A DNA stretch of 64,000 bases from Nonomuraea guangzhouensis (GTDB taxonomy: Bacteria > Actinomycetota > Actinomycetes > Streptosporangiales > Streptosporangiaceae), in contig NZ_JAHKRM010000010.1 of the NCBI RefSeq assembly GCF_019396345.1, positions 248,001-312,000 of the forward strand. Reading direction: 5' to 3'. A model generated the notes under the pieces. It was not told the DNA's origin, made no database searches, and was given only the letters and a program-made list of their open reading frames with translations. Positions 1 to 9,054 of this stretch are shown piece after piece. The position numbers were made by a program, and so were the translations under genes. Positions within the stretch are counted from its first letter, which is position 1. Each line of letters starts with the position of its first letter.

Positions 1-3000
1 CGCAGGGGTACTTGGGACGCGGGCTGTTGTGGACGAGGACGTCGCTGCCGCCCTGGACCACGTAATAGCTGTGCGGGCCGTCCACGCTGAGGTTGTGGAC
101 GCGCTGGCTGTCGCGGTGCTCGGTCTCCACCGCCGACACCTGGACGAGGGTGCCCGCCGAAGTACGCAGCCACATGCCCGGCCGCAGCTCCGAGGCAGGC
201 AGCCAGGTCTTCAGCGCGGGCACCCAGAACGGGTGGTTGTCGGTGGCGACCAGCACCCCGCCCGCGATGCCCACCTTGACCAGGTCCTTGGCACCCTGGC
301 TGGTCATGGTGGCCACGACCGGCTGCGAGCTCGTCTTTCCGGTTTCGGGGTCGGTCGCCAGGACCCGGTCGCCGACCGCGACCTCCTCGATGGCCTTGGC
401 GCTGCCGTCGGCCATCCGTACCTTGGTGCCCGGCACGAAGCTGCTGGTCAGGCGGCAGGTCTTGCCGACGCTCTCCACCACTTCATCGCCGTACTTGCCG
501 AAGCGGGCGAACTTGGTGCCGCCGAAGGTGATCGAGCCCAGGGCACCCTCCAGACAGCCCTTGCCGAAGCCCCGGGCGTAGTCGCCGAAGGAGTGCTTGC
601 GGCCGAGCAGCGCACCGGCGACGGTGTTGATCACGCCGTTGCCGACGCACGCGCCCACGGCCGCGACCACCTGCGGCGGGATCGTGCCGTCGGGGTCGGT
701 GTAGTCGGCCGGGTCGCCCAGCGCGTACTCGTAGAGGTTGTAGCCACCGCCGAAGCCGATGGTGTCCTCGGAGACGAACCGGCGCAGCGACGGGGAGTAC
801 AGGCGAGACCTGTTGTCCTGCAGCCCGCCGGGGATCGGCGCGCCGGAGACCCGGCCGGTCCAGCGCACGGTGTTGGGGTCGTCGGCCGCGGAGGACGTGG
901 TGGCGCCGAACAGGTCGTAGCCGTAGGTGGTGGTGATCTGGCCCGAGCCGTCGGTCAGGGCCAGCGTGGAGCCGAGCGCGTCGGGGAGCAGTCCCTGGAC
1001 CTGGCCGTCGCCGCTGATCCTGGCCAGGGCCTCGTCCTGGCCGAAGCCGTTGAGGAAGGAGACGTCCGCCCCGCCGGGCCCGCTCTGCCCGATGAGGGCG
1101 TCGCCGTCGAAGCGGAAGCGGGTGGTGTCGGAGCCGGTGGTGCTGCCGACCCTGCGCCCTGCCGGGTCGTAGCCGAGGGTCGTGGTGACGCTGCCGTCCG
1201 ACACCGTCACGAGCTCGCCGCGGGCGTTCCAGGTGTAGGTGAAGGCGCCGTCGGAGGTGAGGTTGCCGGCCGGGTCGTAGCCCAGGGTCCGGCCGCCGTT
1301 GCCGGTCAGCCGGTTGGCGTCGTCGTAGGTGAGGCCGGTGGCGGGGGCGGGGAGCTGGGCGCGTACGAGGGTGCCGCGCATCCGGGTCCGGCGCCCGAGC
1401 CGGTCGTAGTCGTAGGCCACGTCGCCGACGCCGGTGGTGCCCCGCTTGTAGCCGATCGAGGTGAGCAGGCCAGACTTGTCGTAGCCGTAGGCGGCCGTGA
1501 TCCCGCCGGGCAGTGACTTGGAGGTCATCCTCGCGTCGTCGTCATAGCCGTACACGGTGCTGACCGCGCCCCGGGTGACCGACTTGAGCAGGCCGTTGGG
1601 GAAGTAGTCGTAGCCGACCGCCGGCTGGCCCGAGGCGGTCATGGACTTCAGCCGCCCGGCCGCGTCGTAGGTGTAGCCGACGGTCCCCGCCGAGCTGGTC
1701 TCGGAGGTCAGGTGGTCGAGGTCGTCGTAGCCGTAGGCGATCTTCCCGGCGCCGGTGGTGCTGTCGCTCAGCTCACGGATGCGGCCTCTGTCGTCGTACT
1801 GGGCGCTCTGGGTCGACTCGTAGTTCTGGCCGTTCTTGCCGAAGCCGGTGAAGGTCGCGCGGCCGAGCTCGTCGTAGCGGTACTCGGTGACCTTGCCGCG
1901 CCGGTCGGTGACCGTGGACAGGCGGTTCATGCCGTCGTAGGTGAAGGTGTCCTTCGCCCCGAGCGGGTCGGTGCGTTCGAGCAGTCTGTCGGCGTTGTCG
2001 TAGCGGTAGGAGGTGATCTTTCCGCGGGCGTCCTTGACCGAGGCGATGTTGCCGTTCTCGTCGTAGTCGAAGATCGTCTCGTCGCCGCCCGCGTCGGTGA
2101 CCGACTTGAGCATGTCGGCCGCGTCGTAGACCCGTCCGGTCGAGGTCCCGTCCGGGGCGATCGTCTCGATCACGCGGTTGGCCGCGTCCCGGACGAAGCG
2201 GGTCTTGCGTCCCTCCGGGTCGGTCACCGTGCTCAGCGCGCCGTCGATGTAGTCGTAGGTGGTGACGCGCCCTTGCGGGCTGGTCCGGGTACGCGGGTGG
2301 CCCTGGGCGTCGTAGCTGGTCTTCCAGGTCTTGCCCAGCGCGTCGGTGATCTTCTCCGGGTTGCCGTACGCGTCGTACTCGAAGCGGGTGACGGCTCCCG
2401 TGGGGTCGGTCAGCGTGTCCGGCCTGCCGTACGGAGTGCCCTGGTACGTGGCGTGGCCGGTAACGGTGGCCGACCCTGCCGCGCCCTTGAGCTCCAGGGG
2501 GTTGCCCGCGGGGTCGTAGGTGATCGTCGTGGTGCGGCCGAGGCCGTCGTCGATCGTCCTGGGCAGGTCGCTGTCCGGGTCGCGGGTGATCCTGATGGTG
2601 TGCTCGCGGCCGGTCCCCGCCGCCTGGGTGTCGGTGGCCAGGTAACCGAGGGCGTCGTAGGTGGTCTTGCGTACGGCGCCGTCCGGCTCGGTGACCTGGG
2701 CGGCGACGACTCGCGAGCCGTCGAGGGCGTAGGTGAAGGCGTAGGTGCCCTGGCCGAGGATCGTCTGGGTGGCGACCCTGCCGTTGGCGTCGTAGACGTT
2801 GGTCAGGTAGGTGTGGCCGCGGGAGTCGGTGATGGCGTTCATCCGGCCCGCGGTGTCGTAGCCGTAGGTGGTGGCGTGGCCGGTCGGGCCGGTCACGGTC
2901 CTGAGCCGGTCTCCGTCGTAGCCGTACGTCACCGAGCGACCCGCGTTGTCCTCCACCTTGGTGACCCGGTCGGCGGCGTCGTGCGAGTAGCTGAGCCAGA

Positions 3001-6000
3001 ACCCGTTCGGCGAGCGGACCTCCGTGATCGGCCCGAGGTAGCTGCCGAAGCTGTTCTTGTACTTGCGCAGGATCTTGACGGTGTTGCCCTGCGCGTCCCG
3101 GATCTCCTGCAACGGCGCCTCGTCGCCGAAGACGTAGGTCATGCCGTTACGCAGCTTGAGGTGCCAGCCGCCTTGGTTGCACCCGCCCACGTAGTGGAAG
3201 GTGGACCCGGTGAACTCCGGCGAGGTGTCGCGGGCCTCGAAGGCCGCGTCACAGAACCCGGTGCCCGGCGAGGTCCGCACATAGTGCACCTGGGAGCCGT
3301 CGGGGAAGTTGAGGTCGGCCTCCTGATACTGCTTCCGCGACGACAGGTACATGTTGTACAGGTCGTTGCTTCCGATGCCCATGGAGCGCTTGCGGGTGTC
3401 GCCCGGGTTGTAGCCGCGGTTGACGGTCAGCGGCATGACATCGTCCACCATGAGGTCGGTCTGGCTCAGGGTGAACAGTCCGCTGCCGAGGTCGACGGGG
3501 TCGCCCGAGGAGTTCAGGAACTTCAGCAGCCACTTCCACAGCGGCTCCTCGTTGCCCGGCACGTTGATCATGGCGCCGTCGAAGTCGGAGATCGCCGTAC
3601 CCGCATCGGGGATGACCTGCCGGGCGGCCTGATCGACCTTGCCCGCGCCGAAGATCTCCCAGCCCTCGCCGCTCTTGTCGTAGTGCCAGAAGTTGACCCG
3701 CTGCCCCGCCGTGAGCTTCAGGTAGTTCGGGTAGGTGATCTGGGCGGTCCCGCCCACCAGACGGCCGCCCGCGGGCTGGACCGTGTAGTAGACGGGCACG
3801 CGCACGCCGTCCGGCATGGGGATCGGCGTGCGGTCCACCGGGATCGGGGTCACGCCGACGCGCCGTACGGGCTTGCCGTCGGCGTCCTCGATCGTCACGC
3901 CCGCCGGGATGCGCACCTCCAGGCCGGGCACGCCCGGGTTGGAGAGCACGACCTCCTTGGTGGTCGGCGAGGGGATGTCGATCTCGTAGTCGGTGTCCAG
4001 GGCGGGCAGGTACGGCGTGTAGAACAGCTCGTTGTCGCCCGCCTTGAGCGGCACCTGCACGTCGAACACGCCGTACTTGAGCTTGCTCGTCGAGGCGCTA
4101 CGGCCGTCGATGCGCAGGCGGCGCACGCCCTGGCGCAGGTCGGTGAGGTGGAAGGCGCCCTTGGCGTCCGTGCGGGCCTCGCGGCCGTCGGCGCGCAGGG
4201 TGACACCGGGCAGTGGCAGCCCCGCGGTGGTCTTCACGACCCCGGTGAGGCTCGCCTCCTTGTGCTTCTTCGAGGTGAACGTCGCCAGGGGCGCGCCGCG
4301 CTCGACCCCGTCGGGCAGTTTCGTCTGGGCCGTCTCGCCGGATTTCGCGGCCTGCTTGCCGGCGCGCGCGGCCGTCCCGACCGCGACGCGAACGGTGGCC
4401 GCGCCCGTCTCGGCGTCCTTGGGGCTGATCTTCAGGGTGTAGGTGCCGGCGGCCGTCAGGGTGGCGACGCGGGAACCGTTCGCGGACAGGCACGAGGTCC
4501 ACACGCGCGCACCGGTGGGCGGCCACAAGTCCGAGGTGAGGCAGCTCGTGTACGTCTCGTTCACCATGGTGATCTTGATGCTCTGCCCGGCGGTGGCGGT
4601 GAAGGTGACCGCCGAGTTCTGGCCGGCCTTGGTCGTGGTGACCACGACGTCCGCTCCGCCGACGGTCGCCGCCTTCTGCGCGTCGGCGGGCACGGCGACC
4701 AGGGTCACCGTGATCGTGCCGGTCCAGCCGTCCTTAGGGTCGAAGGCCAGCCGGTAGGCCCCTGCGACGGGTAACTCCAGCGTGTCGATGTACTCGGCCG
4801 CCTGGTAGGCACAGGTGTTCTTGAACAGCTCGGTGCCATCCGGCTTGAGCAACCGCACGTCCAGCGCACAGGCGGGCGCCCCGGCCGGAATGGCCAGTTT
4901 GGCGAAGATCCGCTGCCCGGCCGTACCGGTGAACGTCACCGCCCCGCCCTGGCCCGGCTTGGCGATCGCCACCGCGGCCGGGGCGGCGTCCGGCGAGGTC
5001 GGCACCACCACGTCGGCGGGGACGCCGGTCAGGGCGAACGTCAGCGTGCCCGTCCAGGCTTCCTTGGGGTTGATCGTGAACCGGTAGGCGCCGTCGGCGG
5101 GCAGGGTGATCGTGTCCAGGTACTCGGCCGCCTGGTAGACGCAGGTGTCCCTGAACAGCTCGGTGCCATCCGGCTTGAGCAACCGCACGTCCAGCGCACA
5201 GGCGGGCGCCCCCGCCGGAACGGTCAGCTTGGCGAAGATCCGCTGCCCCGCCGTACCGGTGAACGTCACGGCGGCGTCCTGGCCGGGCTTGGTGATCGCC
5301 ACCGAGGCCGCGGCCGCGTCCGGCGAGGTCGCCACCACCACGTCGGCGGGCACGTTCAGCACCTGCAGCGTCGGCGTGCCCGTCCAGGCGTCCTTGGGAT
5401 TGATCGTGAACCGGTATACGCCGTCGGCGGGCAGGGTGGCCGTGTCCAGGTACTCGGCCGCCTGGTAGACGCAGGTGTCCCTGAACAGCTCGGTGCCATC
5501 CGGCTTGAGCAACCGCACGTCCAGCGCACAGGCGGGCGCGCCCGCCGGAACGGTCAGCTTGGCGAAGATCCGCTGCCCCGCCGTACCGGTGAACGTCACC
5601 GCCCCGCCCTGGCCCGGCTTGGGGATCGTCACCGACGCCGGGGAGGCGTCCGGCGAGGTCGCCACCACCACGTCGGCGGGCACGTTCAGCACCTGCAGCG
5701 TCGGCGTGCCCGTCCAGGCGTCCTTGGGGTTGACCTTGTAGCTGTAGGTGCCGTCCGCCGGCAGGCTGACCGTGTCCAGATACTCGGTCGCCTGGTAGAG
5801 GCAGGTGCTCCTGAACAGCTCGGTGCCGTCCGGCTTGAACAGCCGCACGTCCAGGGCGCAGGAGGGCGCGCCCGCCGGGACGGTCAGCTTGGTGAAGATC
5901 CGCTGGCCCGTCGTACCGGTGAACGTCACCGTCCCGTTCTGGCCCGGCTTGACGATCGCCACGTCGGACGGGGCGGCGTCCGGCGAGGTCGGCACGGCCA

Positions 6001-7468
6001 CGTCGGCGGGCACACCGATCACCGCCGCCTTGTACGTACCGGCGATCAGGCCCTTGGGATCGACGGCTACCCGGTACGTACCGGACACCGGCAGCGTGAC
6101 CGTGTCGAGGAAGGAGTCGACCGCGTATACGCACGTGTCCTTCACCAACTCGGTGCCGTCGGGGGCGCGCACACTGGCGGCCACGTCGCAGGCCCTCGTG
6201 CCGGTCGGCATGCCGAGCTTGGTGAAGACCCGCTGGCCGGCCGTCGCGGTGAAGGTGAAGGCGGCCTGCTGACCGGGGAGGGTCGTGGTGAGGGTGCCCT
6301 GTGCCCCGTCAAGGGCGAGCTGCGTCGTGGCGTCGGCGACGGCGGAGGCCAGAACGTCCACCTTGCCGGTCTGGGCGTCCTGCGGGTCGAGCAGCACGGC
6401 GTAGGTCCCGGCTTTCGAGCCTTCCGGCAACTCCCATTCCCAGGTGGTGCTCGTGCACACGCTCTCGCTGTGCAGCGAGGTCCCGTCGGGGCCGTACACG
6501 GTGATGGGCAGGCAACCGGAGAAGGTCTTTCCGGACATGTAGAGCATGGCGCGCTGTCCGGCCTCCACATCGAACAGCGTCAACGCGATCTGCTCGGCCG
6601 CGCCGATCTGGACCGCGGTGAGGGTGTTCTGGGCCAGCCGCACCGCGCCACCCGTACCGATGTTGGCGGCCAGGTAGGGCGCGGGCGGGACGACCACGTC
6701 ACCGGCGGAGACCGCGCTGCCGCCGGGGTTGACGACCTTCACGTGCCCGAACGCGGGGCCCGGCGGAAGCTTGACCTTCAGGTCGCCCGTGGTGGCCTGC
6801 GTCACCTGGATCTTCGATCCGTTGAGCGAGGTGATGTTGCGGATCCTGTCCGCGTCGAAGCCGCTGCCGGGCACGGTGACCTCGGCCCCCGCGTCGCCGA
6901 CCGTGATGCCGGCCAGGGTGACCGCGGGCTTGGTCCGGGTTCCGGTGACCTTGAAGCCCTTCCAGGCTGCGGACTTACCGCCGATGGTCACGGTGACGTC
7001 GCCCGAGGCGGCGCCGTCGGGGACCGTCACGGTGATGGTGTGGTCGGTGACGGCGCTGGGGGCCGCGGTGGTGCCGCCGAAGGAGACCGTCACCGCGGAC
7101 TTGTCCGTGCCGAACGCGGTGCCGTAGACCGTCACGGAGGTGCCCGGAGTGGCGTTGGGCGGGGAGACCTGGGCGACCGCCAGCGTACCGGCGGGCAGGT
7201 CGCGGACCTCGGTGATGTTGCCCGCAGGATCATGGCTGATCTTCGAGCCGTCGCCCGGCTGGGCGAACACACCGGTCACGCGACCGTTGGCGTCGTGCGC
7301 GTACGACACGTCGGCGCTCTGCGCGGCCGCCTGCTGCTTGGCGGCCGGTTCTTTCGCGGCCTCCACCCGCGTCGTGGCGGCGACCGGGACTGTGGTGGTT
7401 CGAGGTGGTGCCGGTGGCCCCAGAGAGGCGACCAAGGCAGCAACAACTAAACCCGCGACCACCCGCAT
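1..7468 (-). CDS. Secreted RHS/YD-repeat polymorphic-toxin-type protein with Hint domain (C-terminus off window)
   Basis: One open frame of about 2,489 codons runs from ATG 7468 to the left edge with no stop. In order it shows a signal peptide (MRVVAGLVVAALVASLG), one YD-like motif, TIG/IPT-like beta domains (about residues 80-260), five 110-residue beta repeats resembling PPC domains (about 390-940), a carboxypeptidase-regulatory-like segment, a DUF6531-like entry to the RHS shell (near 1320), many YD repeats (about 1490-2210), the RHS core (YSPSLRRFVSEDTIGFGGG, near 2220), and a Hint domain opening with SFVPGT near 2340. The Hint ends in LVHN at 24-35, where release of the toxin would occur. 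Known RHS proteins encapsulate and release a C-terminal toxin; only about 8 residues after that site are in the window, so toxin and immunity genes cannot be named. All long plus-strand frames here are shadows. Confidence 0.93.
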   Translation of the reverse strand, partial: MRVVAGLVVAALVASLGPPAPPRTTTVPVAATTRVEAAKEPAAKQQAAAQSADVSYAHDANGRVTGVFAQPGDGSKISHDPAGNITEVRDLPAGTLAVAQVSPPNATPGTSVTVYGTAFGTDKSAVTVSFGGTTAAPSAVTDHTITVTVPDGAASGDVTVTIGGKSAAWKGFKVTGTRTKPAVTLAGITVGDAGAEVTVPGSGFDADRIRNITSLNGSKIQVTQATTGDLKVKLPPGPAFGHVKVVNPGGSAVSAGDVVVPPAPYLAANIGTGGAVRLAQNTLTAVQIGAAEQIALTLFDVEAGQRAMLYMSGKTFSGCLPITVYGPDGTSLHSESVCTSTTWEWELPEGSKAGTYAVLLDPQDAQTGKVDVLASAVADATTQLALDGAQGTLTTTLPGQQAAFTFTATAGQRVFTKLGMPTGTRACDVAASVRAPDGTELVKDTCVYAVDSFLDTVTLPVSGTYRVAVDPKGLIAGTYKAAVIGVPADVAVPTSPDAAPSDVAIVKPGQNGTVTFTGTTGQRIFTKLTVPAGAPSCALDVRLFKPDGTELFRSTCLYQATEYLDTVSLPADGTYSYKVNPKDAWTGTPTLQVLNVPADVVVATSPDASPASVTIPKPGQGGAVTFTGTAGQRIFAKLTVPAGAPACALDVRLLKPDGTELFRDTCVYQAAEYLDTATLPADGVYRFTINPKDAWTGTPTLQVLNVPADVVVATSPDAAAASVAITKPGQDAAVTFTGTAGQRIFAKLTVPAGAPACALDVRLLKPDGTELFRDTCVYQAAEYLDTITLPADGAYRFTINPKEAWTGTLTFALTGVPADVVVPTSPDAAPAAVAIAKPGQGGAVTFTGTAGQRIFAKLAIPAGAPACALDVRLLKPDGTELFKNTCAYQAAEYIDTLELPVAGAYRLAFDPKDGWTGTITVTLVAVPADAQKAATVGGADVVVTTTKAGQNSAVTFTATAGQSIKITMVNETYTSCLTSDLWPPTGARVWTSCLSANGSRVATLTAAGTYTLKISPKDAETGAATVRVAVGTAARAGKQAAKSGETAQTKLPDGVERGAPLATFTSKKHKEASLTGVVKTTAGLPLPGVTLRADGREARTDAKGAFHLTDLRQGVRRLRIDGRSASTSKLKYGVFDVQVPLKAGDNELFYTPYLPALDTDYEIDIPSPTTKEVVLSNPGVPGLEVRIPAGVTIEDADGKPVRRVGVTPIPVDRTPIPMPDGVRVPVYYTVQPAGGRLVGGTAQITYPNYLKLTAGQRVNFWHYDKSGEGWEIFGAGKVDQAARQVIPDAGTAISDFDGAMINVPGNEEPLWKWLLKFLNSSGDPVDLGSGLFTLSQTDLMVDDVMPLTVNRGYNPGDTRKRSMGIGSNDLYNMYLSSRKQYQEADLNFPDGSQVHYVRTSPGTGFCDAAFEARDTSPEFTGSTFHYVGGCNQGGWHLKLRNGMTYVFGDEAPLQEIRDAQGNTVKILRKYKNSFGSYLGPITEVRSPNGFWLSYSHDAADRVTKVEDNAGRSVTYGYDGDRLRTVTGPTGHATTYGYDTAGRMNAITDSRGHTYLTNVYDANGRVATQTILGQGTYAFTYALDGSRVVAAQVTEPDGAVRKTTYDALGYLATDTQAAGTGREHTIRITRDPDSDLPRTIDDGLGRTTTITYDPAGNPLELKGAAGSATVTGHATYQGTPYGRPDTLTDPTGAVTRFEYDAYGNPEKITDALGKTWKTSYDAQGHPRTRTSPQGRVTTYDYIDGALSTVTDPEGRKTRFVRDAANRVIETIAPDGTSTGRVYDAADMLKSVTDAGGDETIFDYDENGNIASVKDARGKITSYRYDNADRLLERTDPLGAKDTFTYDGMNRLSTVTDRRGKVTEYRYDELGRATFTGFGKNGQNYESTQSAQYDDRGRIRELSDSTTGAGKIAYGYDDLDHLTSETSSAGTVGYTYDAAGRLKSMTASGQPAVGYDYFPNGLLKSVTRGAVSTVYGYDDDARMTSKSLPGGITAAYGYDKSGLLTSIGYKRGTTGVGDVAYDYDRLGRRTRMRGTLVRAQLPAPATGLTYDDANRLTGNGGRTLGYDPAGNLTSDGAFTYTWNARGELVTVSDGSVTTTLGYDPAGRRVGSTTGSDTTRFRFDGDALIGQSGPGGADVSFLNGFGQDEALARISGDGQVQGLLPDALGSTLALTDGSGQITTTYGYDLFGATTSSAADDPNTVRWTGRVSGAPIPGGLQDNRSRLYSPSLRRFVSEDTIGFGGGYNLYEYALGDPADYTDPDGTIPPQVVAAVGACVGNGVINTVAGALLGRKHSFGDYARGFGKGCLEGALGSITFGGTKFARFGKYGDEVVESVGKTCRLTSSFVPGTKVRMADGSAKAIEEVAVGDRVLATDPETGKTSSQPVVATMTSQGAKDLVKVGIAGGVLVATDNHPFWVPALKTWLPASELRPGMWLRTSAGTLVQVSAVETEHRDSQRVHNLSVDGPHSYYVVQGGSDVLVHNSPRPKYPC
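4650..6299 (-). repeat. Five in-frame 330-bp tandem repeats inside the RHS gene
   Basis: The same segment (plus strand CCTGGTAGACGCAGGTGTCC or close variants) begins at 4801, 5131, 5461, 5791 and, more divergently, 6121, an exact 330-bp spacing. Each unit encodes a 110-residue beta-rich domain with two cysteines (ACALDVRL and KNTCAYQ patterns), which probably form a disulfide in the secreted protein. The units at 5131 and 5461 are nearly identical at nucleotide level, which suggests recent duplication or gene conversion. Confidence 0.9.
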
Positions 7469-7506
7469 ACGACACCCCGGTTCAAATTATGATCAACCCG
7501 GGCAAA

Positions 7507-7535
7507 CCATAAGGATCATTACAAAGCCCCGTCAA
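7507..7535 (-). promoter_or_regulatory. Candidate sigma-70-type promoter of the RHS gene
   Basis: On the minus strand TTGACG (7535-7530) is followed after 17 nt by TTATGG (7512-7507). This would start transcription roughly 30 nt upstream of ATG 7468. The region is notably AT-rich for this genome. A GGGG run shortly before the ATG could act as the ribosome binding site. Inferred by eye only. Confidence 0.4.
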
Positions 7536-7618
7536 TGATCTCGGACCAAGTTGTAGGACACCCGAGCTCAGGCCTGCTCGGCATGGCTCGGTTCGGGACG
7601 CTGGAGGGGCGGCCGTGC

Positions 7619-8110
7619 TCAGTCTCCCGGCCTGTTCCACCTGCGGATCGTGGCGTGGTGCGGCGCCCAGGCCGTCCACACGTCGCGCCCCCAGGCCCAG
7701 ACCAGTCGCTCATGCTCGGCGCCGTCACGGGCGGCGAGCACGTCGACGACGGTCATCAGGCCGTGCAGCGGCGGTGGCCGCAGCCAGTGGAAGTAGTCCG
7801 GCCGGTCAGCCATCATCCGCTTGTGCAGTGCCGGCCCCTCGCGCGGGTCGACGTCGTCCTCGACGAACAGGCACAGCGTCATCAAGCACAGGGCCAGGCT
7901 CTGGATCTCCCGTCGGCTGCGGCCGCCGGGGTGCTGCGCGATGTAGGAGTCCACGACCAGCTGGTGGACGTGGCGATAGGCGGCGACGCTGTACGAGAGC
8001 GCCAGCAACTCGCCGTAGCGCCCCCAGCACTCGGCCGACGCCCCACGCTCGTCAGGGAGCGGCCCACCGGTGGCCGGGGCCACCAGCCCGCACCCGGGAC
8101 AACTGGTCAT
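7619..8110 (-). CDS. DUF5946 family protein
   Basis: The protein of about 163 residues begins MTSCPGCGLV, with a CPGCG zinc-knuckle-like start followed by GASAECW, VHQLVVDSYIAQHPGG and CLFVEDDVDP, the pattern I associate with the DUF5946 family of unknown function. An in-frame TTG at 8149 would add 13 residues, but the CPGCG motif belongs at the very N-terminus, so ATG 8110 is preferred. It is monocistronic, between the RHS gene promoter region and an anti-sigma-type operon. A perfect 6+1+6 inverted repeat sits 20-32 nt upstream of the start. No enzymatic function can be assigned. Confidence 0.8.
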   Translation of the reverse strand: MTSCPGCGLVAPATGGPLPDERGASAECWGRYGELLALSYSVAAYRHVHQLVVDSYIAQHPGGRSRREIQSLALCLMTLCLFVEDDVDPREGPALHKRMMADRPDYFHWLRPPPLHGLMTVVDVLAARDGAEHERLVWAWGRDVWTAWAPHHATIRRWNRPGD

Positions 8111-8129
8111 CAGCCGCCACGTTAGGGGG

Positions 8130-8142
8130 TGACGTAACGTCA
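8130..8142. promoter_or_regulatory. Perfect inverted repeat upstream of the DUF5946 gene
   Basis: TGACGTAACGTCA is a perfect dyad with 6-nt arms and one central base, 20-32 nt upstream of ATG 8110. Size and position fit an operator for a dimeric repressor overlapping the promoter, but no regulator can be tied to it. Confidence 0.4.
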
Positions 8143-8152
8143 GGGTCAAGCA

Positions 8153-8590
8153 TCATTCGGCCAGCCGGAACCAGACCAACCTGCTGGTCTCGTCATGGCA
8201 GGATCCCCATTCCTCGGCGAGCGACTCCACCAACCACAGCCCCCGGCCTCCGTCGTCGTCGAGCGCCGGGAGGCGTACGACAGGCGCGGTGGTGGAGGAC
8301 CCGGCGTCGGTCACCTTCACTTGTACGGTCGTGCCGGTTCGGGCGATCTGGACCGTCACCCGTCTGGAGCCGGAATGAGTGATGGCGTTGGTGACGACCT
8401 CGCTCAGCAAGAGAAGCGCGTCGTCAAGAAACGATGGCGGGCCACCGACGGACAGCACGGAACCCGCCCAGGCGCGGGCCTCGGGAACGGATACCTCCGC
8501 CGCCGGGAATTCTCTGCGCCAGGTGACAGGTGGCGCGTTCGTGAATGCCGTCCGGGACCGGTCGTGGTAATTGTGAAGCGGCCTTTTCAT
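8153..8590 (-). CDS. ATP-binding (HATPase_c_2) anti-sigma-type regulatory protein
   Basis: A 145-residue GHKL-fold protein of the RsbW/SpoIIAB-like group common in actinomycetes. The N-box is intact (LLSEVVTNAITHSG, with the expected Glu and Asn), followed by VKVTDAGS and the GGRGLWLVESLAEEWG lid/G2 region and a C-terminal SRLVWFRL strand. ATG 8590 is chosen because a strong GGAGGTGA lies 5 nt upstream; the longer frame has no such site. Its start overlaps the stop of the upstream gene (ATGA), so the two are translationally coupled. Likely a serine kinase acting on an anti-sigma antagonist, or a sigma-binding factor; partner unknown. Confidence 0.85.
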   Translation of the reverse strand: MKRPLHNYHDRSRTAFTNAPPVTWRREFPAAEVSVPEARAWAGSVLSVGGPPSFLDDALLLLSEVVTNAITHSGSRRVTVQIARTGTTVQVKVTDAGSSTTAPVVRLPALDDDGGRGLWLVESLAEEWGSCHDETSRLVWFRLAE

Positions 8591-8874
8591 GCGTTCACCT
8601 CCGCCACGATTATGTCGGCGGCATTGGCGGCGTTCGCCACCACCCATTTGTCACGCCGCCAGAGCCGTGCCCACCATGGCCGCCAGGTGAACACCCAGTC
8701 GTGGTGACGGCGGATGGCGGTGATGTGGACCGTGGCGCCGTTCCCGGAAAGCATCTCCAGAACCGGCCGGCCGATCACGGGGACGACCAGCGAGATGCGG
8801 ATGCCCATACCGTGCAGCTCCCAGCCCAGCCGGGCGAGGTGGTCGAATCTCTCGTACTGTTCACGCGCCGTCAT
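8587..8874 (-). CDS. Hypothetical 95-residue protein coupled to the anti-sigma-type gene
   Basis: Not recognised. The protein (MTAREQYERFDHLARLGWEL...) has an amphipathic N-terminal helix, a hydrophobic strand (RISLVVPVIGRPVLEM) and a Trp-rich segment (DWVFTWRPWWARLWRRDKW). There is no signal peptide or clear membrane span. ATG 8874 is preferred over ATG 8889 because GGGAGAG lies just upstream of it. Its stop overlaps the start of the HATPase gene (ATGA), so it is the first gene of a two-gene operon. Such small proteins often accompany HATPase and XRE/DUF397 genes in actinomycetes; role unknown. Confidence 0.65.
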   Translation of the reverse strand: MTAREQYERFDHLARLGWELHGMGIRISLVVPVIGRPVLEMLSGNGATVHITAIRRHHDWVFTWRPWWARLWRRDKWVVANAANAADIIVAEVNA

Positions 8875-9054
8875 TTCTCTCCCGGCCATAGAAATCGATA
8901 GGCTGCGCTCAGCATGACTTCTTGGCGTCGAGTCGGCGGCCGGGTCACCAAGCCAAGTCAGAACGCATAATGACGATCACTGGTCAGGCGTGGTTTAAAT
9001 GGTGTCGCCGGACAAAGAGGCTTTCCGTTTTTCTCTGATTAGAGAGGAAATGTC

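Noticed and set aside
29-4774. Long plus-strand frames of 495 and 1,020 codons opposite the RHS gene
   Set aside because: They are Val/Gly/Arg-rich shadows caused by codon bias of the minus-strand RHS gene; no domain or ribosome binding site is seen.
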